The translations under genes and the position numbers were made by a program. Shown here one piece after another: positions 24,988-56,849 of a DNA stretch of 64,000 bases. The stretch is from Hofstenia miamia (taxonomy: Eukaryota > Xenacoelomorpha > Acoela): NCBI GenBank assembly GCA_004352715.1, contig SCFE01000082.1, positions 964,179 to 1,028,178 of the forward strand, written 5' to 3'. Every line of letters begins with the position of its first letter. The stretch's first letter is position 1. The notes below the pieces were generated by a model. The model saw only the letters and a program-made list of their open reading frames with translations, had not been told where the DNA came from and made no database searches.

Positions 24988-25703
24988 CAGTGGCGTCACT
25001 GAAGGGTGGTGGGGACCCAGACAGCAATGTAATTTTGTATTCACCAAAAATAGAAATAGAGCTTATTATAAGCAGTTTTAAATAAATGTAGCCCAAAGTT
25101 TGAAATTTTTGGGCCTAAAATTTACAGAATAACAAAGTAATTGTATAGTAAAAAATTGGGGCCCAAAATTGAAAAATACCTCTAATAAATATTTTTGAAT
25201 ATTTTGGAGGCCCAATAGTTATGCAGGTATGAAATATTTACTAATAAGTATCTAGTATACACCAAAACGGTTACTGAAAATTTAATACATAAAATACGAG
25301 ATGGGGGTGGTCCTAGTCATGTGTCGGTCGTCGATTTCTCCGCCCGCCCGTGCCCGCTCTTCAACACTGAGCCCGCCAGTTAAAGTTTTAGCCCACCCGA
25401 GCTTGATTTCATTATGTACCTGTAGATTACTCCAGGTCCAATAAAAAAATTTACCTGTGGTAGATTTGAGAGATAGTAAAGTCGTGATTTGAGATATAGC
25501 AAACAAAATTGTAAACAGAGATATTGTGTTTTGAGATATAGTAGACAGAATAGACTTTCAATACTTTTATCTTTTCTTCTCTATGCCAGTCCGTGGCCCC
25601 GCCCGTTAAAGTTTTAACCCGGCCGTGGCCCGCACACCACTAGGTGGTCCCCGTGTACACATCTCGCACTGGTTGGGGCCTCAAATTTACAGTGACGCCA
25701 TTG
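24988..25703. mobile_element. hAT-type element with CAGTGGCGTCACTG ends (host of a nested MITE)
   Basis: The left end is CAGTGGCGTCACTG; the right end, reverse-complemented, is CAATGGCGTCACTG (13 of 14). Flanking octamers TTGACCAA and TTTATCAA agree at 6 of 8, consistent with an old 8-bp duplication. The interior has GGGGCCC-rich words (GGGGACCC, GGGCCTAAAA, GGGGCCCAAAA). Without the nested 329-bp insertion and its duplicated octamer it would be about 379 bp. Confidence 0.75.
25314..25642. mobile_element. GC-rich hAT-type MITE nested in the element above
   Basis: Perfect 8-bp target duplication GGTGGTCC at 25306-25313 and 25643-25650. Ends TAGTCATGTGTCGGTC and (reverse complement) TAGTGGTGTGCGGGCC are imperfect inverted repeats. 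The arms contain GC-rich blocks (CCGCCCGCCCGTGCCCGC; CCCGCCCGTTAAAGTTTTAA) around an AT-rich middle. 329 bp, non-coding. Confidence 0.88.
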
Positions 25704-26399
25704 TTTATCAACGCTAGTTTCACTTTTTTTATCTATGATACAGCAACAGCGCCAACTGCAAACGTTTTCAAAGCATGACAAATTCGTAAATGAATTAAGG
25801 AAAGTAATTGAATGGTGGGAAGCATTTTTAAATTAAAGAGGAGTCTTAGCTAAATTAGATGCATTTTGTGGATTGAAATTTTGTTTTGAACTTTTTCATT
25901 TTGATTTATTAAAAATATATTATATTGACTAATAACTTTCTTAGTACATATGACAATTTATGTTTTCTCGAATGTTTGGTAGTAATTGTTTTTAGTTTGT
26001 GTTGAATGAGAGTTAACTATTTGTAGATAAAATGCAGAACTGTAGACATTTTTTGGTTTTCAGGAAGATTTATATTTTAAATAGTAGAATACTTTTATGT
26101 CTGTGATAAGTGTGTCATACTTTGTAATACGTCATAATGGCTTAGAGAATAAAGCGTTCATCCATTACAGATAGTAAATATGTGCGTTACTTTCAGATAA
26201 ATTGTACACATTTCTTCTAATATAAATAGATTAGTGCATTTCCTTGGAATCTTCTCTAAATAGCAAAAAATTAATCCATCGCGTTAACTAATCTTTATTT
26301 AATAATGATTTAAAGGTGTTTATTTATACATAATACTTTCAAAATTTATTGCTTTATGTTTAAAAGGCGTGATAATAAACTACTTTTCTCGACAGAATT
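25704..26399. other. AT-rich stretch, no gene seen
   Basis: No supported feature before the GC-richer island that begins near 26400. Confidence 0.4.
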
Positions 26400-26932
26400 T
26401 ATTAATTTCGATTTTGGAAATAATCGCGATTTTAACGGTGACTTGAGGCTATTTACTTCCTGTGAAAGGACATCAATAATGCATGGCAGACTTGTCGGAA
26501 AGTTTGCCTTATCCCCGGAAAGCCGTTTGCGTGTAAGACGTGCTTTGGTACGAGACAGTGTCCGTTGAGACTGCCGTTAATTAGGCCGGTCAATTGGGAG
26601 GGATTAAGGTATTGTGTTCGCACCAAAAAGGATTTCACTTGATTTGCTCATTTCCATTTTTTATGAAAATTATCAACGTCGGGTGGGTATGCGCAGTGCA
26701 CACTCAGCATTGTAAATTTAACCGGCCATCTGCTCTGCTATTCAAATAGGTCTTTGAACAAAATTATTCCGCTCAGTTGATCGGCTGCGTTGACAGCGTC
26801 ACCCTTTTCAACGGCGAGTACTTGAAGTTGATCTACATAGCTCCCGACGCGATTCCTCATTATTATAATTTCATTATTACCAATCTCCCTTCTTGCATTT
26901 TAAAATTTTTTAATTATCTCTTTACCACATCC
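26400..26932 (+). promoter_or_regulatory. Promoter/5' UTR-like GC-richer island upstream of the receptor
   Basis: In a window that is mostly A+T, this block has many CpG and GC-rich words (for example GCGCAGTGCAC near 26690 and GGCTGCGTTGACAGCGTC near 26780). A TCAGT initiator-like pentamer lies at about 26774, about 160 bases before the candidate ATG at 26933. TCAGT at the start site is a known arthropod core-promoter motif. That this block is the receptor's promoter is inferred from position and composition only; no TATA box is evident. Confidence 0.3.
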
Positions 26933-26957
26933 ATGAATACTGCACTGCTTTTTTATG
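26933..26957 (+). CDS. Possible first coding exon of the glutamate receptor
   Basis: ATG followed by eight codons (MNTALLFY) and one extra base, then a strong donor GGTAAGT. The phase (1) matches the acceptor at 31850 exactly, so joining gives MNTALLFY-AAIFSISD with no stop and makes the whole frame 940 codons. Against it: iGluR precursors normally have a signal peptide plus several residues before the first beta strand (here AAIF), and this exon leaves almost no room. An extra phase 1-1 exon in 27-31.8 kb, or a different first exon, is quite possible. The sequence upstream in the same frame has no ATG. Confidence 0.35.
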
Positions 26958-28254
26958 GTAAGTTATATTTATTATGCTAATAAATACAGTACTTTTCACT
27001 ATAAGAGCCGTCATATATTTTTAAAGGTTTTCAAAAATAGGCTATTTAGCTCGTTAGTACATAGATAGAATATGTCAATTTCATATAAGTTAATCCCCAG
27101 GCTAAATTTCTATCTTTTGTTAATTTTACTGCACACTAGCAAATATTTCTGCTTAAGTTTGAATCATTGATTCCTCTTCTGAACAGTTGATCCAATTGAA
27201 GAATCACACATAAAACTTGTTGAGCACTTGAAAAAAATCGAAAAATGATAATTTAAAATAGACTTAACTCATTTTTTCTCTTTAATTTCTAAATTCTATT
27301 GACGTTCAAGTACCATTATACTCCACTGAAAGCAACTGATCTCTTAATTTTGTTCCGTACAATTTCTCATTAATTATTTTTACAGGAAACATTTCTTCGA
27401 CAATGAAAAATATTTGCTGTTTATTCTACTCAAATAATATTTGAAGCAAATGTATAAAATATTCAAATTTTTTCAAAAGCTCAGTTTTTCTTTGAATTTG
27501 TTTTATATATCACCTGTCTTCACGATCATTTTTTACAATGTTAATTAATTTTTCATTTTTTCAAATTTAAATTGTAATTCGTTTTTTGACATATTACCTT
27601 GGGGTTGTATGATGCACCCACTTTTAACGACTATATTTTAAATTAATGTCCCATGAACGTTTGTTTATCATCGCTTGCATCTAGCGTATATGTCGCTCTA
27701 ACATGCTTAAATCGTAAAAATTTTATTCTAATTGTTTAAATTTTATGTTATGAAACAACTCAATCAAGCCGCGCTCTATAATATTATGAGTTCGTCATAA
27801 ACCTCATTGAAATATCTGTTCAGTTTTAAGTCAGAAGACTTAATGGAACAACAGACGTTTCTTTTACTTAAAACTCAAAGCTAAATGCCGCAAAAAGTTT
27901 CAAAACAATATATGGCGCTGTAAAACTTGTATTAGCTGTAATGAAATTACAAGTGGCTATCCAATTTGCTGATAAGTCTAGATTTTATGACATTATTATC
28001 TGATCCCTCTATATAAAAAGACTTGACGAATAACTTTAACAGATTATTGATTTACTCCTTTAAAAGAATTGTAGTTATAAGGTAATTGAACGAATTGCAA
28101 TCATAAAATGAGAACACCGAAAATCGACAAATGCTGTGGGATGGGACAATTTTTGAATGTATCTCTTAATAGTAGAATATTAAATTTTGGTATATTATTT
28201 AACTGTATATCTTTGTCACTATATAGACGAATTTTTCTTGAACTAATATAACCC

Positions 28255-28910
28255 TAACCTCAATTTGGATAATGTCATCAAATCTAAAAATATGGGTAAT
28301 TTTTTAAAGTAATTTAAATATTGTTTTTAGCTGTTAGAAGTGATAGAATTCATTAGAATTCTTTTCTAACGCATCAAATTTAATTTTCTTGCTATTTTAC
28401 ATACTTTTTTCACACTGACAATAATTATAAATTTTGCTAAAATTGGAAGACTATAAACCAATACCATACATAGAAATTTTTTATTAGAGAAGTGATCCAA
28501 ATTCAATACGTTAACAACACCGTTAACAAATGGTGTTTTACGTTAACATGACCGTAAACCAAATCGTTAACTTACACTCAAAATATATTCACTAACGATG
28601 AAGTTTACGTTAAAGGCGTGTTTTTTCCGCAAATGTTATTACAAATAATTTTGACACATTTAGGTTCTGCAAATTTCTTCAAATATATCTATGCAAATCA
28701 ATTTATTAAGCGTATGAAGACATTTGAAGCTAGAATTGTTGTTTACGGTTGCATTTTCACTTGTTAACGTATTGAATTTGGATCACTTCCCTTAGAAGGC
28801 TATGATCTCCAATATAAATTAAGAAAAGATCACAAATCACAGTAAAAAACCTCCACACATTTTTTAGTAATTATCAAAGCCCCACGTCGAATGGGGTTAA
28901 TGAATTTCTT
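28255..28910. repeat. Dispersed repeat, copy 1 (interrupted by a MITE)
   Basis: 28255-28486 and 28795-28910 align in order with 55165-55500. Shared blocks include TTGGAAGACT, CCATACATA, GGCTATGAT, ATCACAAA and a GAATRGGGTTAA end. The alignment is broken here by the Harbinger-type MITE at 28487-28791, which the second copy lacks. Confidence 0.75.
28487..28791. mobile_element. Harbinger-type MITE, TTA target duplication, 305 bp
   Basis: TTA at 28484-28486 and 28792-28794. Ends GAGAAGTGATCC (left) and GGGAAGTGATCC (right, reverse complement) extend into a 29-bp identical inverted repeat. The left half repeats GTTAAC several times. A 3-bp TTA duplication with GRGAAG ends fits the PIF/Harbinger superfamily. 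Non-coding. It lies in intron 1 if the first exon at 26933 is right. Confidence 0.9.
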
Positions 28911-30150
28911 TTTATTATTTTAAGCCTTTATCAACCTTTAGAACATGACCCTGCAACTGCATGTATTACATTTTTTATTTGAACAATTTATGTAGTTCTT
29001 TGCAATTTAATGAAAGACAATCACTGGCTGCTCAAAATAGACCTAGACGCCTTAATCAGATATTTTTAGTGATTTTATTGGTGATGACATTTTTATTAAA
29101 AGTTAGAAAAGTTGAGAGGTGAGATTAATGTGTCAGTTAAACGTTATTCTCTCACTGAGTGCTAGACTGCTATTTATGGGTGAAATTTTCTATTTCGCAC
29201 TCTGCTCACGCAAATCGCCTAGTTTTTAGTCGACAGATGTGGATGGAAAATTATATTATAAACTTGATTTTATAGTTTTTACAAATCTGCTTTTATTTTA
29301 ATTTTATTCTCAGATGGTGAAAACAAGTTTTTCTTGTGAAGAAAGTCCTTCTTTTATTTACACTAGGCAATCTATAAAATTTAAATTTTCTAATTTTAAC
29401 ACGAATTAGAAACCAAGTGTATTTACCTCTATGAATGTTTGTCTATATTGTTCCAATAAATATTACACAACTTAATGAATATGTTTAGAGAAACTGTGGT
29501 TGTTTTAAGAATTAATTTATATATGTCACTGTGTCATGTCCTTCATATTATTTATTAGAAAATGAAACTTTTAAAAACCTACTAAAATATAATTTATGTT
29601 TCAGCGAATAAATAGACAGATTATTAAAAATCAATAGTCTCAGCACAAAATTAGAGACTCACGTTTTTGTCATATGATGAATATATATTTTTCTTTTCAA
29701 AACTAATCTGTGCAAAAAACAACACGATTATAAAATGCAAAGTAGATTGCAGGTCGAATTTATGAAAAAATTAGTGATTTTGTATTAAACGGCCTTGAAG
29801 TCATATATTCTTTGTAATTAATGTCACATACTGAAACGTCCGAAGATATATGCGGCAATCACACTAGCATTAAAATATCAAGAAGTTAAATGATAAAAAT
29901 GAAAAAATCATTTTTCATGTAAATGATGTTATTTGAGAATATATATATACTGTTTATATACTATATATAAATTAAGAAAAATGTTTATTTGCTAGATAAA
30001 AACTATGTTACAACAAAATCTCAGAACATTGTTTAGAGCTTGATTGTATTCGAAATGTTTGAATTTTTATGTTTAATAACGATTGCAGAAGTTTTTTTAC
30101 CTTATTTTATTCTGCTGTTGGAAAATTTCTTTTCTACGCATGTCCATTTC

Positions 30151-30152
<2 letters not shown>

Positions 30153-30190
<38 letters not shown>
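30153..30190. repeat. (TA)n microsatellite
   Basis: About 18 TA units. Confidence 0.95.
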
Positions 30191-30191
<1 letters not shown>

Positions 30192-30442
30192 AGGCCATTG
30201 ACTTGCAAATATTTCGAAAATATAATCCTTGCGAGATCTACCTGTGTTTTTTCATATATTAATGCGTTTGTAACAAAACTACAATGAATGCAGCAATAAT
30301 TAACTTATGGGTAAAAACACCAAAATCGCATGTTTTGGGATATGATTAATAACAAAGACTTACTCGGGCGGTTAAAGAATATATTGATAAAGAGAGTGAA
30401 GAAGTGCTGGATGACTTGATGAATACTTTATATATACATTTA

Positions 30443-31703
30443 CTGTCTCTGACAATGATTTAGAATAATGTGAAAAAAAGGACAACATACAAACATGACA
30501 CACTTTGTACGCATGATTTTGACAATCTGCACCAATCAGATTGCGGGGTCTATATTTTGTTGGTATATAACTACTGTACTATAAATTTTAGTCATTTTAC
30601 TTAGGAGTCAGAAATGGTGAAAAATAGCAACATATCAACGTAAAAGGTAGCACAGATGGTTGTTCTATGTGGTGAAAACTTAACACAAGCAGTTATTGGC
30701 CAGCGACTAGGTGTCAACCAGTCTGTGCTTGAAAAGATAAAACGAAACTGGGTCATATGCTGCTAGAAAAGCACCAGGGAAGTCTCGTTGTACGATACCA
30801 CGTACTGACGCCATGATTAGGCGTCTTTGTGTCGTCACTCCAACATTTACCTCCACTGCAATCAAGGCGCAGCTACTCAATGATGTCATAGTGAGTCGAA
30901 GAATAATTCAACGTCGTTTGCAAGTTGATTTTGGCCTCCGTGCATGTCACCCCTCAAGAAAGCTAAGGCTTATCGCAAAGAATGTTCGTGACAGATTATT
31001 ATTTGCTATAAATATCGAGCATGGACAGCAGAAGACTGAAGTAATTTTATGTTTTCTGATGAATCGACATTTAAACAATAAACCAATTATGGAAGTTTTG
31101 TCCGCCGCCCTGAAAATAAGCGTTATGCATCAATATATGTCATGCCATCAGTGAAGCAATCATCATCCTGTATGATATGGGGTGGCATTGCTGACATGGG
31201 AAGGGCCGGTATATGGGTTATTCCTCCTAACACAACAATGAAAACTGCGTCTTACTTCGAGATGTTACAGGAGAAACTCCCTCTGTGGATGACGCGAATG
31301 CATACTACTATTTTTCAGCAAGATGGTCGTTAAGTGATTGACGCCTTGATTACAAGCAAATTGCTACACACTCCTTACGGGTTGGCCCGGTAATTCTAAA
31401 TGTAATAGAGAATGCCTGGATAATGATGAAGCGAAAGGTTGCTGAACTACGACCAACCTCGCTTGAAAATTTGAAAAAGACGATCGCTTTTATGTGGACA
31501 CATGAAGTTACTCCTGAATATTATAGATGCCACACCGAATACAGACTGTTTTGTCTGCCAAAGGCCTACATACAAAATATCAACTGCCAAAAACATTTTA
31601 TTCCATGTTGTTTGAGTTTCATTGCTGTTGGTTGTAGATTAAATTGTGTGTTGTTGCATTTGCGGTATTTTTTCACATTATGCTAAATCATTGTTCGGGA
31701 CTA
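30443..31703 (+). mobile_element. Tc1-like DNA transposon, degenerate
   Basis: TA duplications at 30441-30442 and 31704-31705. The inverted ends share ACAATGATTTAG followed by ATAATGTGAAAAAA (left at about 30452, right at about 31669-31694). 1261 bp, the usual Tc1 size. It sits about 150 bp before the first well-supported receptor exon, in the same orientation. Confidence 0.88.
30656..31530 (+). pseudogene. Tc1-like transposase pseudogene
   Basis: An N-terminal helix-turn-helix-like segment (VVLCGENLTQAVIGQRLGVN) is followed by RLCVVTPTFTSTAIKAQLL, FGLRACHPSRK and the catalytic FSDEST (Asp codon at 31058). Then come SVKQSSSCMIWGGIADMGRA, IFQQDG (Asp codon 31322) and VIENAWIMMKRKV (Glu codon 31408). 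Stops and several frameshifts separate these. The second Asp and the Glu are only ~28 codons apart instead of the family's 34, showing an internal deletion. Certainly non-functional. Confidence 0.85.
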
Positions 31704-31850
31704 TATATACATGTATATGAAATGTCATCAAATTCAAATGTAATGTGATCTGTAAAAATTACAATAATACATGCGTTCATGGAAGACCTAACTCATTAAT
31801 AAATTTAAATGACCAGAATTGTTTGTATTCTTAACTAAATCGTGTTTTAG

Positions 31851-52133
<20,283 letters not shown>

Positions 52134-52245
52134 CCACAAAGACTGCTTAGTCCGTTTTTCTCTTTCCGCATAGAAAACTTGTCATGCTGTCATCGGTTTT
52201 GTTGTCATTGTTTTCAACTATCAGACTATTGTTTTGTAATTATGG

Positions 52246-52251
52246 AATAAA
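52246..52251 (+). terminator. Polyadenylation signal AATAAA after the receptor stop
   Basis: A canonical AATAAA lies 113 bases after the TAA stop at 52131-52133. It is the first good hexamer downstream, so the 3' UTR would be about 140 bases. In an A+T-rich window such hexamers also occur by chance. Confidence 0.5.
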
Positions 52252-52279
52252 TAATGAATTTTGTACGAAAGTGGTTTCG

Positions 52280-55160
52280 ATTATCTTTTTACCGTTCACT
52301 TTAACAGTAAGGGTATATAACCAAATAAGTAAGTATTGCTGCCTATTTAGTTATTGCTTTTGCTGTTTTTTAGTAGATAAGTCTTAGCCCAATTAAATTT
52401 TTAGACTTATTTGCACGCCGCCTGGATACAATAATGATAAATTTTCTTATTCTCATATATTTATCTCCATAAAAATTTGCTACTTGATGTGGTAGCTACA
52501 AAAATTCAATTTCCGAGACCCATTTGTAGGCATAGTTATTGGAATTCAACGCCCGCCCCTATTTAATTCACTAACCTGATTTTTGGATTGATTAAGACAA
52601 ATTCTTTAATAATTTTCAGAACTTGCTTTTCAGTATTTTACTGCACTGCACCTTTGAAATATGGACATGCGCCAACATGAAAACGCACTGTACATTTATA
52701 GATATATTAATACAGTCATACCATGTCATTACTATAAATTGTTGTTTCAATCGTTTATGAAAACTACAATTGCTATGCATCGGGGTTGTCGTGGATCTTA
52801 TATTGTCAGATTTGTACAACAAAATGAATGTAATTCTATTTTCTTTGTTCATTTTAAGCTATTTTACTTTGAAATTTGCCGTAAGTATGAGTCAACATAT
52901 GTTATTTTTTATTTTTCATTCATATGATCCATGGATGTCCATAACATTAATTTTCTGAAACATATGCAGTGTACATCAATGGATAAGATAGAGCCATATC
53001 TAGATACAGGTCTACAGCAACCCTGATGCTGATATTTATGGAAACACTCTTGTCACGTTGTGAAATAAAAACAATAATTTCTTTTCCAGGAGTACTGAAA
53101 ATTTATAATTATCCTTATCAACACATGGCAACAAATGATGAAGAACGAAAAAATAAAAATGGTGTAATTTTCGATCAACGTTTGCAGAGTCAATCGACCC
53201 GCAAGAGCCACGTTTCTCTTCAAGAAAGACAGGCGATTTTATGAAATCCAAATGAAAATTCCACAAAAGGGACGCTGTTCTAACACAACTAGGACTCCAT
53301 CCATGCAAGCCAAAACCTATGCCAAAATATCTCAACATAGAAACAACAAATTCTAAAATATCAAGTGCATGTTCGAAAAATAACTAGCATACCCTAACCT
53401 TCACATCACAACGGAAGCAAAAAATATCAGCATATAAGTGGCTGAATCTTGTATCAAAACATAAAATGTGCAAAATTGTTGAGGATTTTTAATGAGGATG
53501 CTTCCTTGCACATAAAAGGGTACCATCATAGTCAAAACCAAAATTGCACATAGTACTTAGAGCAATATATGTAATTTTGTTGAAAGCGGCCTCTTCGTCA
53601 TATATAGATCAACATGGATATCGATTGTTGTTTATTTAATGAAATTTTGGAAGATCGTGTTATGTCATGACAAAACATTAACAAGTTCCATTTCTAAACA
53701 TTATAACATTCGAATAAAAAGTTAGTAAGGAGGTTTTATAAGTACACTCACATAAAAGTGTTCTCATTTTTTGAGGACAATGTGCTCATAAATTAAGATT
53801 GGGAATAATGTTCTCGTTTGGGTAATTATTGAAAATGGTTAAGAGCACAAGATTATAATAAAATTTATTCAACTTGTTTATTTAAGTGTTGCGCATATGC
53901 TAGGGCAGCCAATTTTGGTTGGAAACAAAAAAATGAGCTACAAAAAACAGCAATATAGCATTATGGCTTTTTTCTTTGTCTTATGACTGTTTTCACTGTT
54001 CTGTAATATAATAATCATCATATATGTTATTTTGGTAATTTAATGGAAAGAAAATGATTTCACAAAAATCGATTAAAAACTCTTAATTATATACTAAATA
54101 CAGCTGAAGACAATTATTCTTCTGTGAATTAAGAAGCCTCAAATGCATTGTTGCATGACGTTCAAATGCAAAATTGAGGTATCTCCTGGCCCACGGTCAG
54201 ACGAATTGATGCAATGATGCGTTCGATCGTGCTAAATCTATTGCAAACAGTGCATCAGCTTTCAAATTCTGCAGTTTTGCAAGGAGCTGATCAGTCATGG
54301 CTTCAAAGTTGCTCAGGAAGACCTAATAACTTTTCAAAACTGTTTTATTTGAAGTAAATTTTTATTTTAAATCAGAAATCTACTTAAATTTTTAGTATGA
54401 ATTTTATCTTGACAGATACAAGCTGATTTTCTATTTTTTTATACCTTAGAGTATTAATTCATTCAAACATTAAATGATTTAATAGTTGAAAGATTAACAT
54501 TTAGAGCTAGCATAAGCATTTTTTTGACTATACATGTATGCATTTAATTAAAATGATTTGATTTCTTAGGTTTCGAAATACGTATGTTAAAATTTGATAC
54601 ACGTTTGGTAAAGGAAAACGGTAATTGTTTCAAGAAAAGGCAGGTGTGTACGGACATATGTTTGCGGCAATTGTTTGGTCTTTGGAGTGCTTTGTGATAT
54701 AAGCAGTAATTACTTGGAACTGGAGAAATCGGTTTTTAGAAGCCCTTATAATAAGTCCCATATGCATCACTTGATGTATCAACATTGATGTATCCTTCCC
54801 TGTTTGTGTATTGAGTTGACAGTTTTGAAGTGACCAACCCATTATTGCTCCAATTATCAGCTACGTTTAGAAGCGGATTCTAATGATAGTAGGTGTTCAA
54901 CAAATTACATCACAATAGACCCTTCCCACCCATTAAGCATTGAAAGAAAATCTTCCTTAGAAAACTATGGTCATTGAATGCGTCTATAGGAGAGACTGTA
55001 AAGACTTGCTAAACTAGATTTGACATGGGCTCTTGGGCTCATCAGGACTGAGGAAGTAGGATTTCCTTTTATCTAACTCAGGATTGGATGATGATATTCA
55101 AATGAAATGTTCTTCATATCACCAGCATCAATTTGCAATGGTAATAAATTTGGTGCTATC
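52280..55160. other. Region downstream of the receptor; fragments not identified
   Basis: 53150-53500 (plus) reads in one frame, with stops, as FAESIDPQEPRFSSRKTGDF, then GLHPCKPKPMPKYLN and KWLNLVSKHKMCKIVEDF. 54190-54310 (minus) gives VFLSNFEAMTDQLLAKLQNL. 54630-54842 (minus) is open for 70 codons, including ASKNRFLQFQVITAYITKHS. These have protein-like composition and are probably remnants of mobile genes, but I recognise no family. Confidence 0.3.
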
Positions 55161-55164
55161 ATTA

Positions 55165-55500
55165 TTTTTTATGACATCATCCATTCTCAAGTTTGGTGAT
55201 TTTTTTAAAATATATTAAATATTGGTTTAGCAGTTGGAAAGGATGACATTCATTAGATTCATTCTTAGCTTATCAAAGAAAATTTTCAAGTATATTTTAT
55301 ATACTTTTTTTCATGCTAACAATAATAATAAGATTTTGCAAAGATTGGAAGACTCCGATTGAAAAACCATGCCATACATAAAATGAGCAGATATTTAGAA
55401 AGTCTTTATTCCGCGGCTATGATTCCCAATAATAATCACAAAGTCTTATTGAAAAAGCTCTACAACTTTTTGAGCAAGTTGAATAGGGTTAAAGAAAAGT
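55165..55500. repeat. Dispersed repeat, copy 2 (no MITE)
   Basis: Aligns in order with 28255-28910 minus the MITE at 28487-28791. In this copy the sequence between CCATACATA and GGCTATGAT is short (TTTAGAAAGTCTTTA region) and represents the unoccupied state. Confidence 0.72.
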
Positions 55501-55925
55501 TAATTACATTAACTATGTAAGTCCAAAATTTAAAAATATAGTGAAATTGGCAGTTTGGTATGGACTTTTTTTAAATTAAAGATAAGTAAAAATATTTGGA
55601 ACATGTCTATATCTAAGGCCTCAATTGGACAAATATCACTTTCAATTAAAATAAAATTAATGAAAAATATGGACGGACGATCCACTGCTATTTTTCGCTA
55701 TTCTAAGTTATTGCGGAATCATGAAATGCACGGAAAAAATTTTAATTTCACTGTTTTTTATTGAGAAACTTGCTAAAATTTAATGTATATTGCCATAAAT
55801 ATTTTAAATAATTTCAATATTATAAATCTTTTTAATTTCTGTAAGCAAGTGTGTAGGATAAAGTACTTAATGATGAGGTGTAGAATTTTGATGAGATTAG
55901 TCTAGCAATCTTTTTTTGGGGACTT

Positions 55926-55956
55926 CCAAGGCGACTCTTAATAAGGGTCGTCTTGG
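55926..55956. other. GC-rich short hairpin
   Basis: CCAAGGCGACTCT and AGGGTCGTCTTGG pair over 13 positions (two G-U-type mismatches) around a TAATA loop, inside an isolated GC-rich patch at 55918-55980. Function unknown; it may belong to a repeat. Confidence 0.4.
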
Positions 55957-56849
55957 GACTTCGGGGTGGTCCTCCGGAAAATTCTTAGACTAAAATTAAG
56001 AGCTTTTCCATTCTAGTTTATTATATAAATTACCGTAATAAAACATTATTATGTAAAAGAATAAAAACGTTCTTGTGTACAAATTTTATAGGAAATAAAT
56101 TGTTGGAAAATTACACCCAGTTTTTATTTCCAAGATATATTTTCCACCTTATATAAAGTCACCATAACAACTAAATGCAAAGGATCACAATTCAGAAACT
56201 GCATTATGTCTAAGTTACAACGTAGGAACAAAAACAGTACAATATCTTTTTAGTATTGCTAATCAAATTGACCAAAATAAACTTTTAAGCGGGAATTTGG
56301 ACTAACAAGTTACTCTTTGCTTGATCAAAAGAATTTCAAACACATTTAATACAAGGACATTGTTTAACATTTCTTACCTCATTGTTGACCAAAGGTAGGG
56401 CTCCCATCGCATCCCCTAATGTAGCTAATTAAATGGTACCCACTAGTTTTGGTCTTGAAGCCCTCGGGTTATGAAAATCGTCAATAAGTAATATGCTTAT
56501 TAACACTGATTAGGTCTCACAAACGCCCATTTTACAGGAAAAGGCCTAAAACCCTCCTGTGTTGCCTGTCAATGTTCGTTCATTGAGGTTAATGTGACAG
56601 ATCTTAATGTGCCACAAGTATCAACCACTAATCTTATACAATTTGTAACAGCACTCAGCATGTGTAAGTTTTGATATCGTTGCAAAGACCGCTCCAATAT
56701 CTTACAGATCGTTTCTACGTCACCGGTAATCACCTTTGCTAAGTTGTGAATTTCTCACCTGAGAGCACGATGTGGTGAACGTTGACAATATCTAGTCCTC
56801 CCCCAGAGAAGCGTCCATTAATCCTAGCACATCGAGTACCAACCACTTT

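Noticed and set aside
26356-26568. A 70-codon open frame in the GC-richer island
   Set aside because: No similarity and overlapping frames on both strands; better explained as promoter/5' UTR-like DNA.
52616-52927. Overlapping open frames on both strands after the receptor
   Set aside because: Shadow frames in AT-rich DNA with no recognised motif or splice context.
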